A stretch of DNA of 64,000 bases, from IMG/VR virus record IMGVR_UViG_3300008108_002889, positions 40,534-104,533 of that record, one strand, 5' to 3'. Below the pieces are notes generated by a model. The model had not been told where the DNA came from. It ran no database searches and saw only the letters and a program-made list of their open reading frames with translations. Positions 55,929 to 63,021 of the stretch are shown here, piece by piece. A program made the position numbers and the translations under genes. Every line of letters starts with the position of its first letter. Positions within the stretch are counted from its first letter, which is position 1. The DNA is from a virus.

Positions 55929-56100
55929 AATCACTCCTTGTTTTTTTCTCTACATTTTTTTGATGCTTATATTCTCGTTTAAGCCACCATTTATATCTGG
56001 CAAAATATTCGCCCATGGTGTATCTGGGCTCGTTATAAATGTCGTGCTCGTTACAATTTTCCAGCCAAAGTTCTCGAAGCCATGTACGAAAAGATTGCAT
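55894..56100 (-). CDS. Small orphan, 68 aa
   Basis: MQSFRTWLRELWLENCNEHD then EPRYTMGEYFARYKWWLKRE, basic, tryptophan-rich and helical. Overlaps its neighbours on both sides. No family recognised. The second gene behind the leaderless promoter at 56.36 kb. Confidence 0.65.
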   Translation of the reverse strand: MQSFRTWLRELWLENCNEHDIYNEPRYTMGEYFARYKWWLKREYKHQKNVEKKTRSDYERGINWEGGI

Positions 56101-56345
56101 TATTTGTCACCTTTAAGAGTTTGCCACATTCTTTTTTGATCCTGTTCTTTAAGCCATTGCTCTTCGTCTTGGCCAAAGTCTGTGGAACGGTTTACTGCAT
56201 CATCAACTAGCCATTTGATCTGCCACAGGTCTTGCTTCGAATACCATGCAGTAAATCCGTCATTATGCCTTGAATTAATTTCAATGACCAGCGAGTTTAT
56301 TTGAGAAGCAATGTCTCCAATGTCCCAATTTTTTTTGAATCCCAT
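56100..56345 (-). CDS. Small orphan with leaderless promoter, 81 aa
   Basis: MGFKKNWDIGDIASQINSLV then NDGFTAWYSKQDLWQIKWLV, a helical acidic protein with several tryptophans. The ATG begins six bases after TATAAT, predicting a leaderless mRNA. Function unknown. It starts the operon that includes the clamp loader, ferredoxin and dCMP deaminase. Confidence 0.68.
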   Translation of the reverse strand: MGFKKNWDIGDIASQINSLVIEINSRHNDGFTAWYSKQDLWQIKWLVDDAVNRSTDFGQDEEQWLKEQDQKRMWQTLKGDK

Positions 56346-56351
56346 GTGAAC

Positions 56352-56380
56352 ATTATAACGAAAAAGAAAGGGTCTGTCAA
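56352..56380 (-). promoter_or_regulatory. Exact sigma70 promoter with its -35 box in a terminator loop
   Basis: TTGACA (56380-56375), 17-base spacer, TATAAT (56357-56352) on the minus strand. TTGACA is the six-base loop of the upstream gene's terminator hairpin; ATG follows TATAAT by six bases. Confidence 0.93.
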
Positions 56381-56388
56381 GACCCTTT
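56361..56388 (-). terminator. Intrinsic terminator after mazG, overlapping the next promoter
   Basis: AAAGGGTC (56388-56381), loop TTGACA, GACCCTTT (56374-56367), then CTTTTT on the minus strand: an 8-bp perfect stem. Confidence 0.88.
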
Positions 56389-56391
56389 GAG

Positions 56392-56760
56392 TTATTTAGA
56401 CAAATACTGTCTTAACTCCGGGGGCACCCACCCTACGGGTTTCAATACCTTACCGTCTTCACGCTTACGAACTTTACCAGTTTCTTTATTGATCTTGGCA
56501 AAATTTGTTTTCATGACTTCTTTCCAAGCGCCTTCGCCGTCTGCACCCATGCTGTGTATAGCACCAACAGTAACTACTAGAATGTCTATAAGTGCATCTA
56601 GCTGTTCTATTTGATCGCCTTGACTATGGGCCTGCATGAGTTCTGCAACTTCTTCTTTGATTAGCCCATAATACATTGTATATTGACTAATGTTTTTTTC
56701 GCCTACTGTTTGATCGCAGGCTCGCATAAACTTCTCTTGATCTCTAAATGGATTAGTCAT
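56392..56760 (-). CDS. MazG-like nucleotide pyrophosphohydrolase
   Basis: 122 residues, starting at MTNPFRDQEKFMRACDQTVG, six bases after the GroES-like stop begins; longer starts overlap that gene. LIKEEVAELMQAHSQGD carries the EExxE and QLDALIDILVVTVGA the ExxD-like metal-binding pair of the all-alpha NTP pyrophosphatases. Such enzymes hydrolyse dNTPs or alarmones such as ppGpp. A role in keeping host growth genes on is discussed for phage MazG. Here it may also clear modified or damaged nucleotides; inferred. Confidence 0.82.
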   Translation of the reverse strand: MTNPFRDQEKFMRACDQTVGEKNISQYTMYYGLIKEEVAELMQAHSQGDQIEQLDALIDILVVTVGAIHSMGADGEGAWKEVMKTNFAKINKETGKVRKREDGKVLKPVGWVPPELRQYLSK

Positions 56761-56761
56761 G

Positions 56762-57136
56762 TTATACCCTGTAAGCTTCAACTGGCGGAGCAGTTCCGCT
56801 GTCCATGCCCAGGTACGCATCAGATGGGCGTTCATCAGCTCGGAGTAAAATTGCGTTTGTATCAACTCTTCGAATTATAATCTCGTTGCCATTGTCATCA
56901 ACTTTGATGCCTCGTGTCCAACGGCCGTGTTCAATGTAAATCCATTCTCCAACTTTTACATCGTGTTGGTCAGGACCAATAGCCCACACTCGACACCATC
57001 TGGGTTTAACTCCGTGGCTTTTACCATCATCGCTTTGAATTATAATTCCGCTGGCAGTAGTTTGCTCTTCGAAATTCATGTCAGCGACTAATATATTATC
57101 CCGAAGTGGGACGATATTTCCTTTAACTACGTTCAT
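56762..57136 (-). CDS. GroES/gp31-like co-chaperonin
   Basis: 124 residues. VKGNIVPLRDNILVADMNFE and ASGIIIQSDDGKSHGVKPRW match the GroES start (P-x-R-D and T-x-x-G-I). GEWIYIEHGRWTRGIKV is the following strand and NEIIIRRVDTNAIL the GroES-type C-terminal strand (residues up to about 100), then a polar tail of about 25 residues. It would cap host GroEL to fold phage proteins, as gp31 does in T4. Four more proteostasis genes lie at 45-49 kb. Confidence 0.85.
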   Translation of the reverse strand: MNVVKGNIVPLRDNILVADMNFEEQTTASGIIIQSDDGKSHGVKPRWCRVWAIGPDQHDVKVGEWIYIEHGRWTRGIKVDDNGNEIIIRRVDTNAILLRADERPSDAYLGMDSGTAPPVEAYRV

Positions 57137-57143
57137 AAAAGCC

Positions 57144-57359
57144 TCAATTGCTGTTTGATTTGCCTACATAATAATCATTGACAATTTCTTCACGCTTGCG
57201 AATAATTTTGCCGCCAGGTCCAATTTCGTCACCACGGGCATTCACTCTAGCATTACCAACTGCTAGTGTAGATTCGTTGCGGCTACGAAGCTTGTCTAAA
57301 TCAACTTCTTTGCCCTGCATGGTGCGATAAACTTGTTTTGGTGCTTCTTTTTGTGCCAT
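57144..57359 (-). CDS. Conserved-type small basic protein, 71 aa
   Basis: PKQVYRTMQGKEVDLDKLRS then NESTLAVGNARVNARGDEIG and PGGKIIRKREEIVNDYYVGK. It is basic, with a glycine-rich core likely to bind nucleic acid or the virion. The TMQGKEVDxDKLRxRNExTLAVGNxxVNARGDE pattern is familiar from related phages, function unknown. RBS: AAGGAGACC. Confidence 0.7.
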   Translation of the reverse strand: MAQKEAPKQVYRTMQGKEVDLDKLRSRNESTLAVGNARVNARGDEIGPGGKIIRKREEIVNDYYVGKSNSN

Positions 57360-57385
57360 GATAGGTCTCCTTGTTATATATGTAC

Positions 57386-57886
57386 TTATCTTAAAAATTC
57401 ACGCCAGTCTAAATTATATTTCAAACTGTCTATTTTATGTACTTCTAGCAGATATAGCGTATAACTGGCTACACTACTACCCCTACCAACTCCCCATACT
57501 ATGTTGTTTTTTCGGCAGGTATCAACAAAATACTTGAGCCAGCGTAATAGATTTAACATATTTCTTGCTCTGTATTCTTGAAGTTCGTCTATAAGTCTTT
57601 GATAATTTTCTTTTGGACACTGATTTACAAGAAATCCTTCGATGTCCATGTTTTTATATTCATCGGGCATTAACCAATTTTGTTGAAGTGCTTGATCAAA
57701 ATCTTCAACAGGATATTCTCTGTCAATGTTGTTAGTTAACAGTATATCTTCAAATTGGGAAAGTTTTTTGATATCATCAGTGTCATCACAGATAAGACCT
57801 TGCAGTTTATCAAACTGATTTTGATATATCAGATTGATTAGGTCCCTTTCTTCAAAGATCGGATTTTTGTATTTGTCAAATTTCAT
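57386..57886 (-). CDS. Fragment-like protein of bacterial DNA polymerase III alpha (family C)
   Basis: 166 residues. The C-terminal part NIVWGVGRGSSVASYTLYLL then VHKIDSLKYNLDWREFLR matches the start of the Pol III alpha palm (GxGRGSxxxSxxxYxLxIxxxDPLxxxLxFERFL). The protein stops right there, before the catalytic PDxDxDF aspartates, and has no PHP domain ahead. It cannot be a polymerase. It may bind nucleic acid or interfere with host replisome contacts. Adjacent genes are ordinary phage genes. Codon use looks normal. Confidence 0.78.
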   Translation of the reverse strand: MKFDKYKNPIFEERDLINLIYQNQFDKLQGLICDDTDDIKKLSQFEDILLTNNIDREYPVEDFDQALQQNWLMPDEYKNMDIEGFLVNQCPKENYQRLIDELQEYRARNMLNLLRWLKYFVDTCRKNNIVWGVGRGSSVASYTLYLLEVHKIDSLKYNLDWREFLR

Positions 57887-57895
57887 TGTGTAAGT

Positions 57896-58129
57896 TTAAC
57901 TTACATTTATTAATTTGTCAAGTCCTTGATCTCTATTTTGGTATTGTTGCTCGAGAAGTTTTGATCTTCTTGTCGAAAGCTCTTCTCTGTATAAACCTAT
58001 AAAGGTAGAAATTTGTTGTTTGACTGCAGGATTTTGAGCGATCCAATATTTTTTAGTCAGATCCTGCAATCTATTTTCAATCTCTGTTTCTTTAAGCTGG
58101 CTAAAATCTTCAGACAAAGGGTGTATCAT
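57896..58129 (-). CDS. Small helical orphan, 77 aa
   Basis: MIHPLSEDFSQLKETEIENR then LQDLTKKYWIAQNPAVKQQI and FIGLYREELSTRRSKLLEQQ: three charged helices, likely coiled coil. It is located between the fibre-type genes and the Pol III alpha fragment. Might be an accessory of the virion unit upstream. Function unknown. Confidence 0.68.
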   Translation of the reverse strand: MIHPLSEDFSQLKETEIENRLQDLTKKYWIAQNPAVKQQISTFIGLYREELSTRRSKLLEQQYQNRDQGLDKLINVS

Positions 58130-59448
58130 GCAAACTCGCCAATAAATTTAATATAAACAACATTGTCGTATGGATCTTTCCATGCTTCAATTACTTTTCT
58201 TCTTGATGTATCTGCACTAACAGTAAATGGTGCTACTATAGACTGTGCATTTCTAGTAACAGTAAGATTGGAACCAAATGCTACTGCCTGTCCAGAATCC
58301 CATGTAACAGTAAGGATTGTTCTAGGAACTTGAGTAAGTGTACCAGATGCTGTTGAAAAAGTTTGAATTGCTGTGCCACCGTGATTCGTAGCTATTCTAA
58401 TTCTTGTTCCGCTGATAATTGCAGAAACAAAATAGTCAGTTAACGATAATAGACCACCGAACCCTGTACCAGTGAAGCTAATTGGCATACCAACATACAT
58501 GTTTGTTGAATCAATTGTCACAGTATTTGCATCGCCTGATAATGGAAAAGAAGCATTTTGAGACCCACCGGTATATGCACCAGTGGTTGCTATTGCAACA
58601 TAACTTACTGGGCTACTAGATAGTTTTATATCTCCGCCAACTTTATAAGCATAGTATGTTTGCGTAATACTTAATTCTGGTACTCCGGTGATGCTTGCTA
58701 ATTTAACTGGATCACCATCTGTAACAGATGCAATGCTACTACTCATAGTTACAAAAGTATCAGCCCCAACTACAATATTAGAGTATCCAATGGTTAATGT
58801 AGCTGTAGTACCGGTTGCATTACCGGTCATTGGTGTTACTGCTGAAACTGTTACAGTTCCAGTAATGCCTGTTCCGTATACAGTGTTACCAACTTCAAAT
58901 ATTCCTGATGTAAGGTTAGAATTAATATAGGTAAGTCTAGTTGTATTTGATAGTACGGATTTTAATTCTCGTACTGCACCAGTAGCAACTGCTAGGTTTT
59001 GACCAATTTCATATTTAACTGTGCCGCCACCGGTAGTAGCAAATGTAATAGTTCTTTGCGTACCGTCACTTCTTAATTCTAGGCGGATACGTCCGTATTT
59101 GTCGTTACCGGGCCAACCTTCAAAAGTAATAAGTCTATCAGCACCTGCTACTTCAATAAGCTGATATTCACCGTTGGTAAGACTTACTGCTAGGTTTGAA
59201 GTAGCAGTAGTTTGATACGCACCTCCCCACGCACGACTTAATACTAGATTATCTAATATATTTCCGTTAAAGTTATTAGTACCGTTTATTTTGGCTGTGG
59301 TATCTTGTAATGTTGTAATTTCGCTAGCCGCAGTAGACAAGCCGGTTTTAATAACATTAAAGTTATCTCTAAATCCTTGACTGTCGTTGTCAACTCCTGC
59401 TACTGGAAAATTAGCATCTATAGTGTTTGCTACTATTGCACTGGTCAT
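58126..59448 (-). CDS. Virion fibre-like protein
   Basis: 440 residues. The N-terminus SAIVANTIDANFPVAGVDND then SQGFRDNFNVIKTGLSTAAS and EITTLQDTTAKINGTNNFNG is a pattern typical of T4-like structural proteins that bind the baseplate or tail. The rest is Thr/Ser/Gly/Val-rich beta sequence (TVSAVTPMTGNATGTTATLT), ending DNVVYIKFIGEFA. No enzymatic domain is seen. It overlaps the large adhesin gene by 4 bases, so both are made together. Confidence 0.72.
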   Translation of the reverse strand: MTSAIVANTIDANFPVAGVDNDSQGFRDNFNVIKTGLSTAASEITTLQDTTAKINGTNNFNGNILDNLVLSRAWGGAYQTTATSNLAVSLTNGEYQLIEVAGADRLITFEGWPGNDKYGRIRLELRSDGTQRTITFATTGGGTVKYEIGQNLAVATGAVRELKSVLSNTTRLTYINSNLTSGIFEVGNTVYGTGITGTVTVSAVTPMTGNATGTTATLTIGYSNIVVGADTFVTMSSSIASVTDGDPVKLASITGVPELSITQTYYAYKVGGDIKLSSSPVSYVAIATTGAYTGGSQNASFPLSGDANTVTIDSTNMYVGMPISFTGTGFGGLLSLTDYFVSAIISGTRIRIATNHGGTAIQTFSTASGTLTQVPRTILTVTWDSGQAVAFGSNLTVTRNAQSIVAPFTVSADTSRRKVIEAWKDPYDNVVYIKFIGEFA

Positions 59449-62400
59449 GTTAATGTGGTCCTATCGTTTCTAAATACAAGATATTTATCCGTGTCGTAGG
59501 CACCGTCTACAGAATCAATTATGTAGCGATCTACGGTGTAATCTAGTATTTTTGGGTCAAAATTACTGTTCTTAATGTTTAACAGTATTTCAGCAGACTT
59601 ACCTGGTAAGCAAAAGCACAACGGTACCGCAGCAGTATAATTTAATTCTGTTGCTGATCCGGGCTGAATACTACGCATCCATAACGGTAAGTAATTTCTT
59701 TCAGATTTAGTATTTGGCATATTACGTATTCTATAACGCCACAAGCTTATACTGCTTGGGAATCTAAATGTTGTTTCAGGATCTCCAACATAAACATCAG
59801 TTCTATCAATGGTAGAATTGAATGGTATTGGCCTATTCCAAAATTGTGTATCTAGTTCCTGCGGTCCATCATAAAATTGATTATTTTGATCTACTGTTAC
59901 TAGTCTATTGTTGTCTTGTAACTTTAATAACAACGGTAATGTTTTACCGTTTTTCTCTAACGTGTCTATCATTTCTATGTAAACTACTTCGTAGACAATG
60001 TCGTTAGTGCCAGTCGTTTTAGCCACCGCAGATTTAATCTCACCAAATCTGAATCTTTTTGCCTTGTGATTTTTGCCCATGGCACTGATATATTCTGCAG
60101 CCAGTCTTGTTTCTATACCTGCATAGACTAACATACGCAGATCTTTTTGTATACCATAACTTTTATCGTAGGGTCTGTAGATATATTTCTGATCAAATAT
60201 ATTAACATTATTCATGAATGATTTAAAAAGTTCTCGCTGATTTGGTTTTAAGAAAGGCTTAACTGTAATATTGCTGTAGTTTACATCGTTTGGTGTTTCT
60301 ACTGTTAATGTAAATGTTTTTTCTACTGCACTAAATCTCAAAGGATCAGCAGCTTCAACAGTGAATGTGTATTCTCTGTCAAACGTAGTAGTGTTTTTTG
60401 CACCATCTAAAATAAAAGTATTTCCGTCAATGGCAGTAAGACTTAAATCAGTAACAGGGAATTCATAAAGGTCCCATTTAATTGGATCAAAAGATAATCC
60501 GCTATTGTGAGCTTCATTTGATTTATAATAACTAGGGCTAGCTGTTGCTGATCCAATGGCTTTGGCCATTGTTGTAGTTCTGCCTTTGTTTTCGTAGCTG
60601 AAATAATTTAATGGAAGAACCTGCGTTTGTCCTTCAAATGATGCTATACCAACGCTTACACCAATAATACCAGAACCAAAGAATCCTGGATCATTGGGGT
60701 AGCCTAGTGTAAGGCTATCGATAGTACTTGACAATGCCAGCCATCTTCCGTTATAGGTACTGGTACTTTGTCCACGTATTTCATAGTAAAATTCTAACCC
60801 CGATGAAGTAACAAATGTTAAATCGTGAAGCCCGTCAACTCCGCCAAGTTGGCTACCACTGACAGTAATAGAATCTCCAGGCTTATATCCTACACCTGGA
60901 TCAATTAATTTAATTGTAGTAACACCTCTGTATATAGGATTTATTAAATTAGAAACTTTTTCAACTCTAAATACTGCTCCAGTTCCAGTTCCGGATGTAG
61001 AAGATGCAGAAACAACTGGCCAAACAAAACTGCTAGTTGATATAGCATTGCCTTCTGCTAGAGTAAACACTGGAGCCAATGGCATTAAATTTTGATCAAC
61101 AATATCAAATTTTACTCTCCAAATTGATCCGGTTTGTTCTTTATCTATTACTGACAACACTTTGACAGGATCTAAATTTATTTTTACTGAATCGTAAAAA
61201 TTAAAACTGTCAGTGTCAGTTATAACTTTAGTCAATGCTCCGTTTTTAAAATTATGATCTGTAGTAGTTACAACTGTAGCTATGTTTTTTCTTCTTATTA
61301 TAGATCTAATTTCAGCAGTATTGTCTTGCTTTACTACATCTCCTACAGCATAATTTTTGCTAGGTTTCCAGTAGCTTTTATATATTACTTGATCGTTAAC
61401 CTCGTTTACTTTACCAACTATTTCACCATCAAAGTTTAAACTTAAACCAGCTGGCAGTTTACCGCTAGTTACTCGATATAAAATCTGCGGACTAAATGTG
61501 CTAGTTGCATGGACAAATAAATCACTGACATATCCAGCATTAATACTGCCGAGGCTGCTAGGACTGTTCCATGTCATTACACTTTCAACTTCGCCTAATA
61601 TTTTGACAGTAAACAGTCTTCGACTAGATGCAGTTTCGCTGCTTTGACCAAACCTAGTTGCTTTAATAGTAAAATTAAACTCTCTAGTCACTGCTGATTG
61701 GTAAGGTACAACACCAAATACTTCTCCAGTGTTTCCATCGAAACTCATACCGGGAGGTAGTTTACTCTTATCACCAATGTAGATTGCTGTACTATCTGGA
61801 ATAGACATGTCAAGGTTAGGAATAACAGTAATCCTGTAAGTGTCCCCACCTACGGTATCTACGCCTATGATATCATAGGTTTTTCCAGTCGCGCCTGGAA
61901 AGTCGCCAGCAAAGCTTACAAATTGTCCTATTTTTGGAACATCGGAAGCTCTTTCAAACCTTATAAAATTTAAACCTTGTCTATTATCAGATGCAGATTC
62001 TTTTCTTACAATACCGCTGATCCTTGCATTAACATCACAATAACTAAAATTAATTGGGCCTAAATCTGTAAATCCTTCAAAAATATCTATTTTAAAAGTT
62101 TGATAGTTGTTAGCTCTTCTAATTCCCAAGTTAGCCGGTGTGGTAAAGATAGGCGTTCTTACATAAGTAACGTCAGCGGTAAAAGTTCCGCTACCTGAGC
62201 TAGTAATAGTATTGTCTGCTCTAAAGAAATCATCTCCTACTACAAATATTCTATACTTGCGTTTGTTAACAGTATCACCGTCAGTGATAGTGGCTATAAA
62301 TTCGTAGTTTCTGTTTAGCTTTCTAGGTTTAGTTGTAGGTACAAAAAAGTCAAAAACAGTTGAATCGTAGACAAACGAGTCGTATCCGTTTGACGGTCTA

Positions 62401-62981
62401 AATCCAAAGTCATAGGCTACGCTGTCGTAGAGATCTGTATCAAAAGGACCGTTACCTGATTTAGCAGGAATCTGTAGCAACGGCTGTATAAAACCTGTTA
62501 TTCTGCCACTGCTGGTCATTAATAGACCTGGAGGAAGTTCTCCTTCTCCGCTGGCTATAAAATAATTTAATTTTTGTCCAACAGCAGTATCGGTATCAGA
62601 CGCACCTAATTGAAAATCAATATAACTTGTTTCTAGAACAAAATATGCGTTATTTGAGCCGACTGGTAATGGGCCCGACGGTGATATCCATTGAGGCTCA
62701 TCTGCTCCTGCAACCGTCATGTAAAAAGTTCTATCGCTTATTCCGGATGTAGCAGTGGCTCTTATTACAAATTTAAATTCAGTAGTACGAGGAACTTCGT
62801 AGGGTGTTCCTACTATTTTATATCCAGAGATTCTTAACCCGGGGGGAAGTTTGCCCGCAATTACAGAAAATGTAACTCCGGGCGTATTATTAGTGGGTAA
62901 ATTTATGTCTACAGTTTCGCGTTCTTGTCGAATACCAAAACTGTAGCCAGAATCTTGAATCCAAATAGATAATGCCATCAT
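59445..62981 (-). CDS. Large adhesin-like virion protein with He_PIG repeats
   Basis: 1178 residues. At least four He_PIG-like Ig units are marked by LPPGLRISGYKIVGTPYE, LPPGLLMTSSGRITGFIQ, LPPGMSFDGNTGEVFGVV and LPAGLSLNFDGEIVGKVN, followed by YTFTVEAADPLRFS-like strands. The C-terminal ~250 residues are a different domain (KDLRMLVYAGIETRLAAEYI). No signal peptide. Ig-like and cadherin-like folds in phage tail proteins aid binding to cell-surface sugar. A hairpin over its ribosome site and a late octamer control it. The companion subtilase gene lies just upstream. Confidence 0.85.
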   Translation of the reverse strand: MMALSIWIQDSGYSFGIRQERETVDINLPTNNTPGVTFSVIAGKLPPGLRISGYKIVGTPYEVPRTTEFKFVIRATATSGISDRTFYMTVAGADEPQWISPSGPLPVGSNNAYFVLETSYIDFQLGASDTDTAVGQKLNYFIASGEGELPPGLLMTSSGRITGFIQPLLQIPAKSGNGPFDTDLYDSVAYDFGFRPSNGYDSFVYDSTVFDFFVPTTKPRKLNRNYEFIATITDGDTVNKRKYRIFVVGDDFFRADNTITSSGSGTFTADVTYVRTPIFTTPANLGIRRANNYQTFKIDIFEGFTDLGPINFSYCDVNARISGIVRKESASDNRQGLNFIRFERASDVPKIGQFVSFAGDFPGATGKTYDIIGVDTVGGDTYRITVIPNLDMSIPDSTAIYIGDKSKLPPGMSFDGNTGEVFGVVPYQSAVTREFNFTIKATRFGQSSETASSRRLFTVKILGEVESVMTWNSPSSLGSINAGYVSDLFVHATSTFSPQILYRVTSGKLPAGLSLNFDGEIVGKVNEVNDQVIYKSYWKPSKNYAVGDVVKQDNTAEIRSIIRRKNIATVVTTTDHNFKNGALTKVITDTDSFNFYDSVKINLDPVKVLSVIDKEQTGSIWRVKFDIVDQNLMPLAPVFTLAEGNAISTSSFVWPVVSASSTSGTGTGAVFRVEKVSNLINPIYRGVTTIKLIDPGVGYKPGDSITVSGSQLGGVDGLHDLTFVTSSGLEFYYEIRGQSTSTYNGRWLALSSTIDSLTLGYPNDPGFFGSGIIGVSVGIASFEGQTQVLPLNYFSYENKGRTTTMAKAIGSATASPSYYKSNEAHNSGLSFDPIKWDLYEFPVTDLSLTAIDGNTFILDGAKNTTTFDREYTFTVEAADPLRFSAVEKTFTLTVETPNDVNYSNITVKPFLKPNQRELFKSFMNNVNIFDQKYIYRPYDKSYGIQKDLRMLVYAGIETRLAAEYISAMGKNHKAKRFRFGEIKSAVAKTTGTNDIVYEVVYIEMIDTLEKNGKTLPLLLKLQDNNRLVTVDQNNQFYDGPQELDTQFWNRPIPFNSTIDRTDVYVGDPETTFRFPSSISLWRYRIRNMPNTKSERNYLPLWMRSIQPGSATELNYTAAVPLCFCLPGKSAEILLNIKNSNFDPKILDYTVDRYIIDSVDGAYDTDKYLVFRNDRTTLT

Positions 62982-63017
62982 AGCTCCGTTTTATGTATTT
63001 ACCTAAAAATGGAACTA
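62981..63017 (-). promoter_or_regulatory. Late promoter GGTAAATA inside a hairpin over the start of the adhesin gene
   Basis: Minus strand: left arm 63017-63006, loop 63005-62993, right arm 62992-62981. Eleven of twelve pairs form (one G-U, one A-C mismatch). The loop contains GGTAAATA (63003-62996); the right arm holds CGGAG and the A of the first ATG. Confidence 0.72.
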
Positions 63018-63021
63018 TAAT

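Noticed and set aside
55656-55934. Small gene before gp44 as gp62 of the clamp loader.
   Set aside because: It is half the size of T4 gp62 and shows no sequence support; kept as an orphan.
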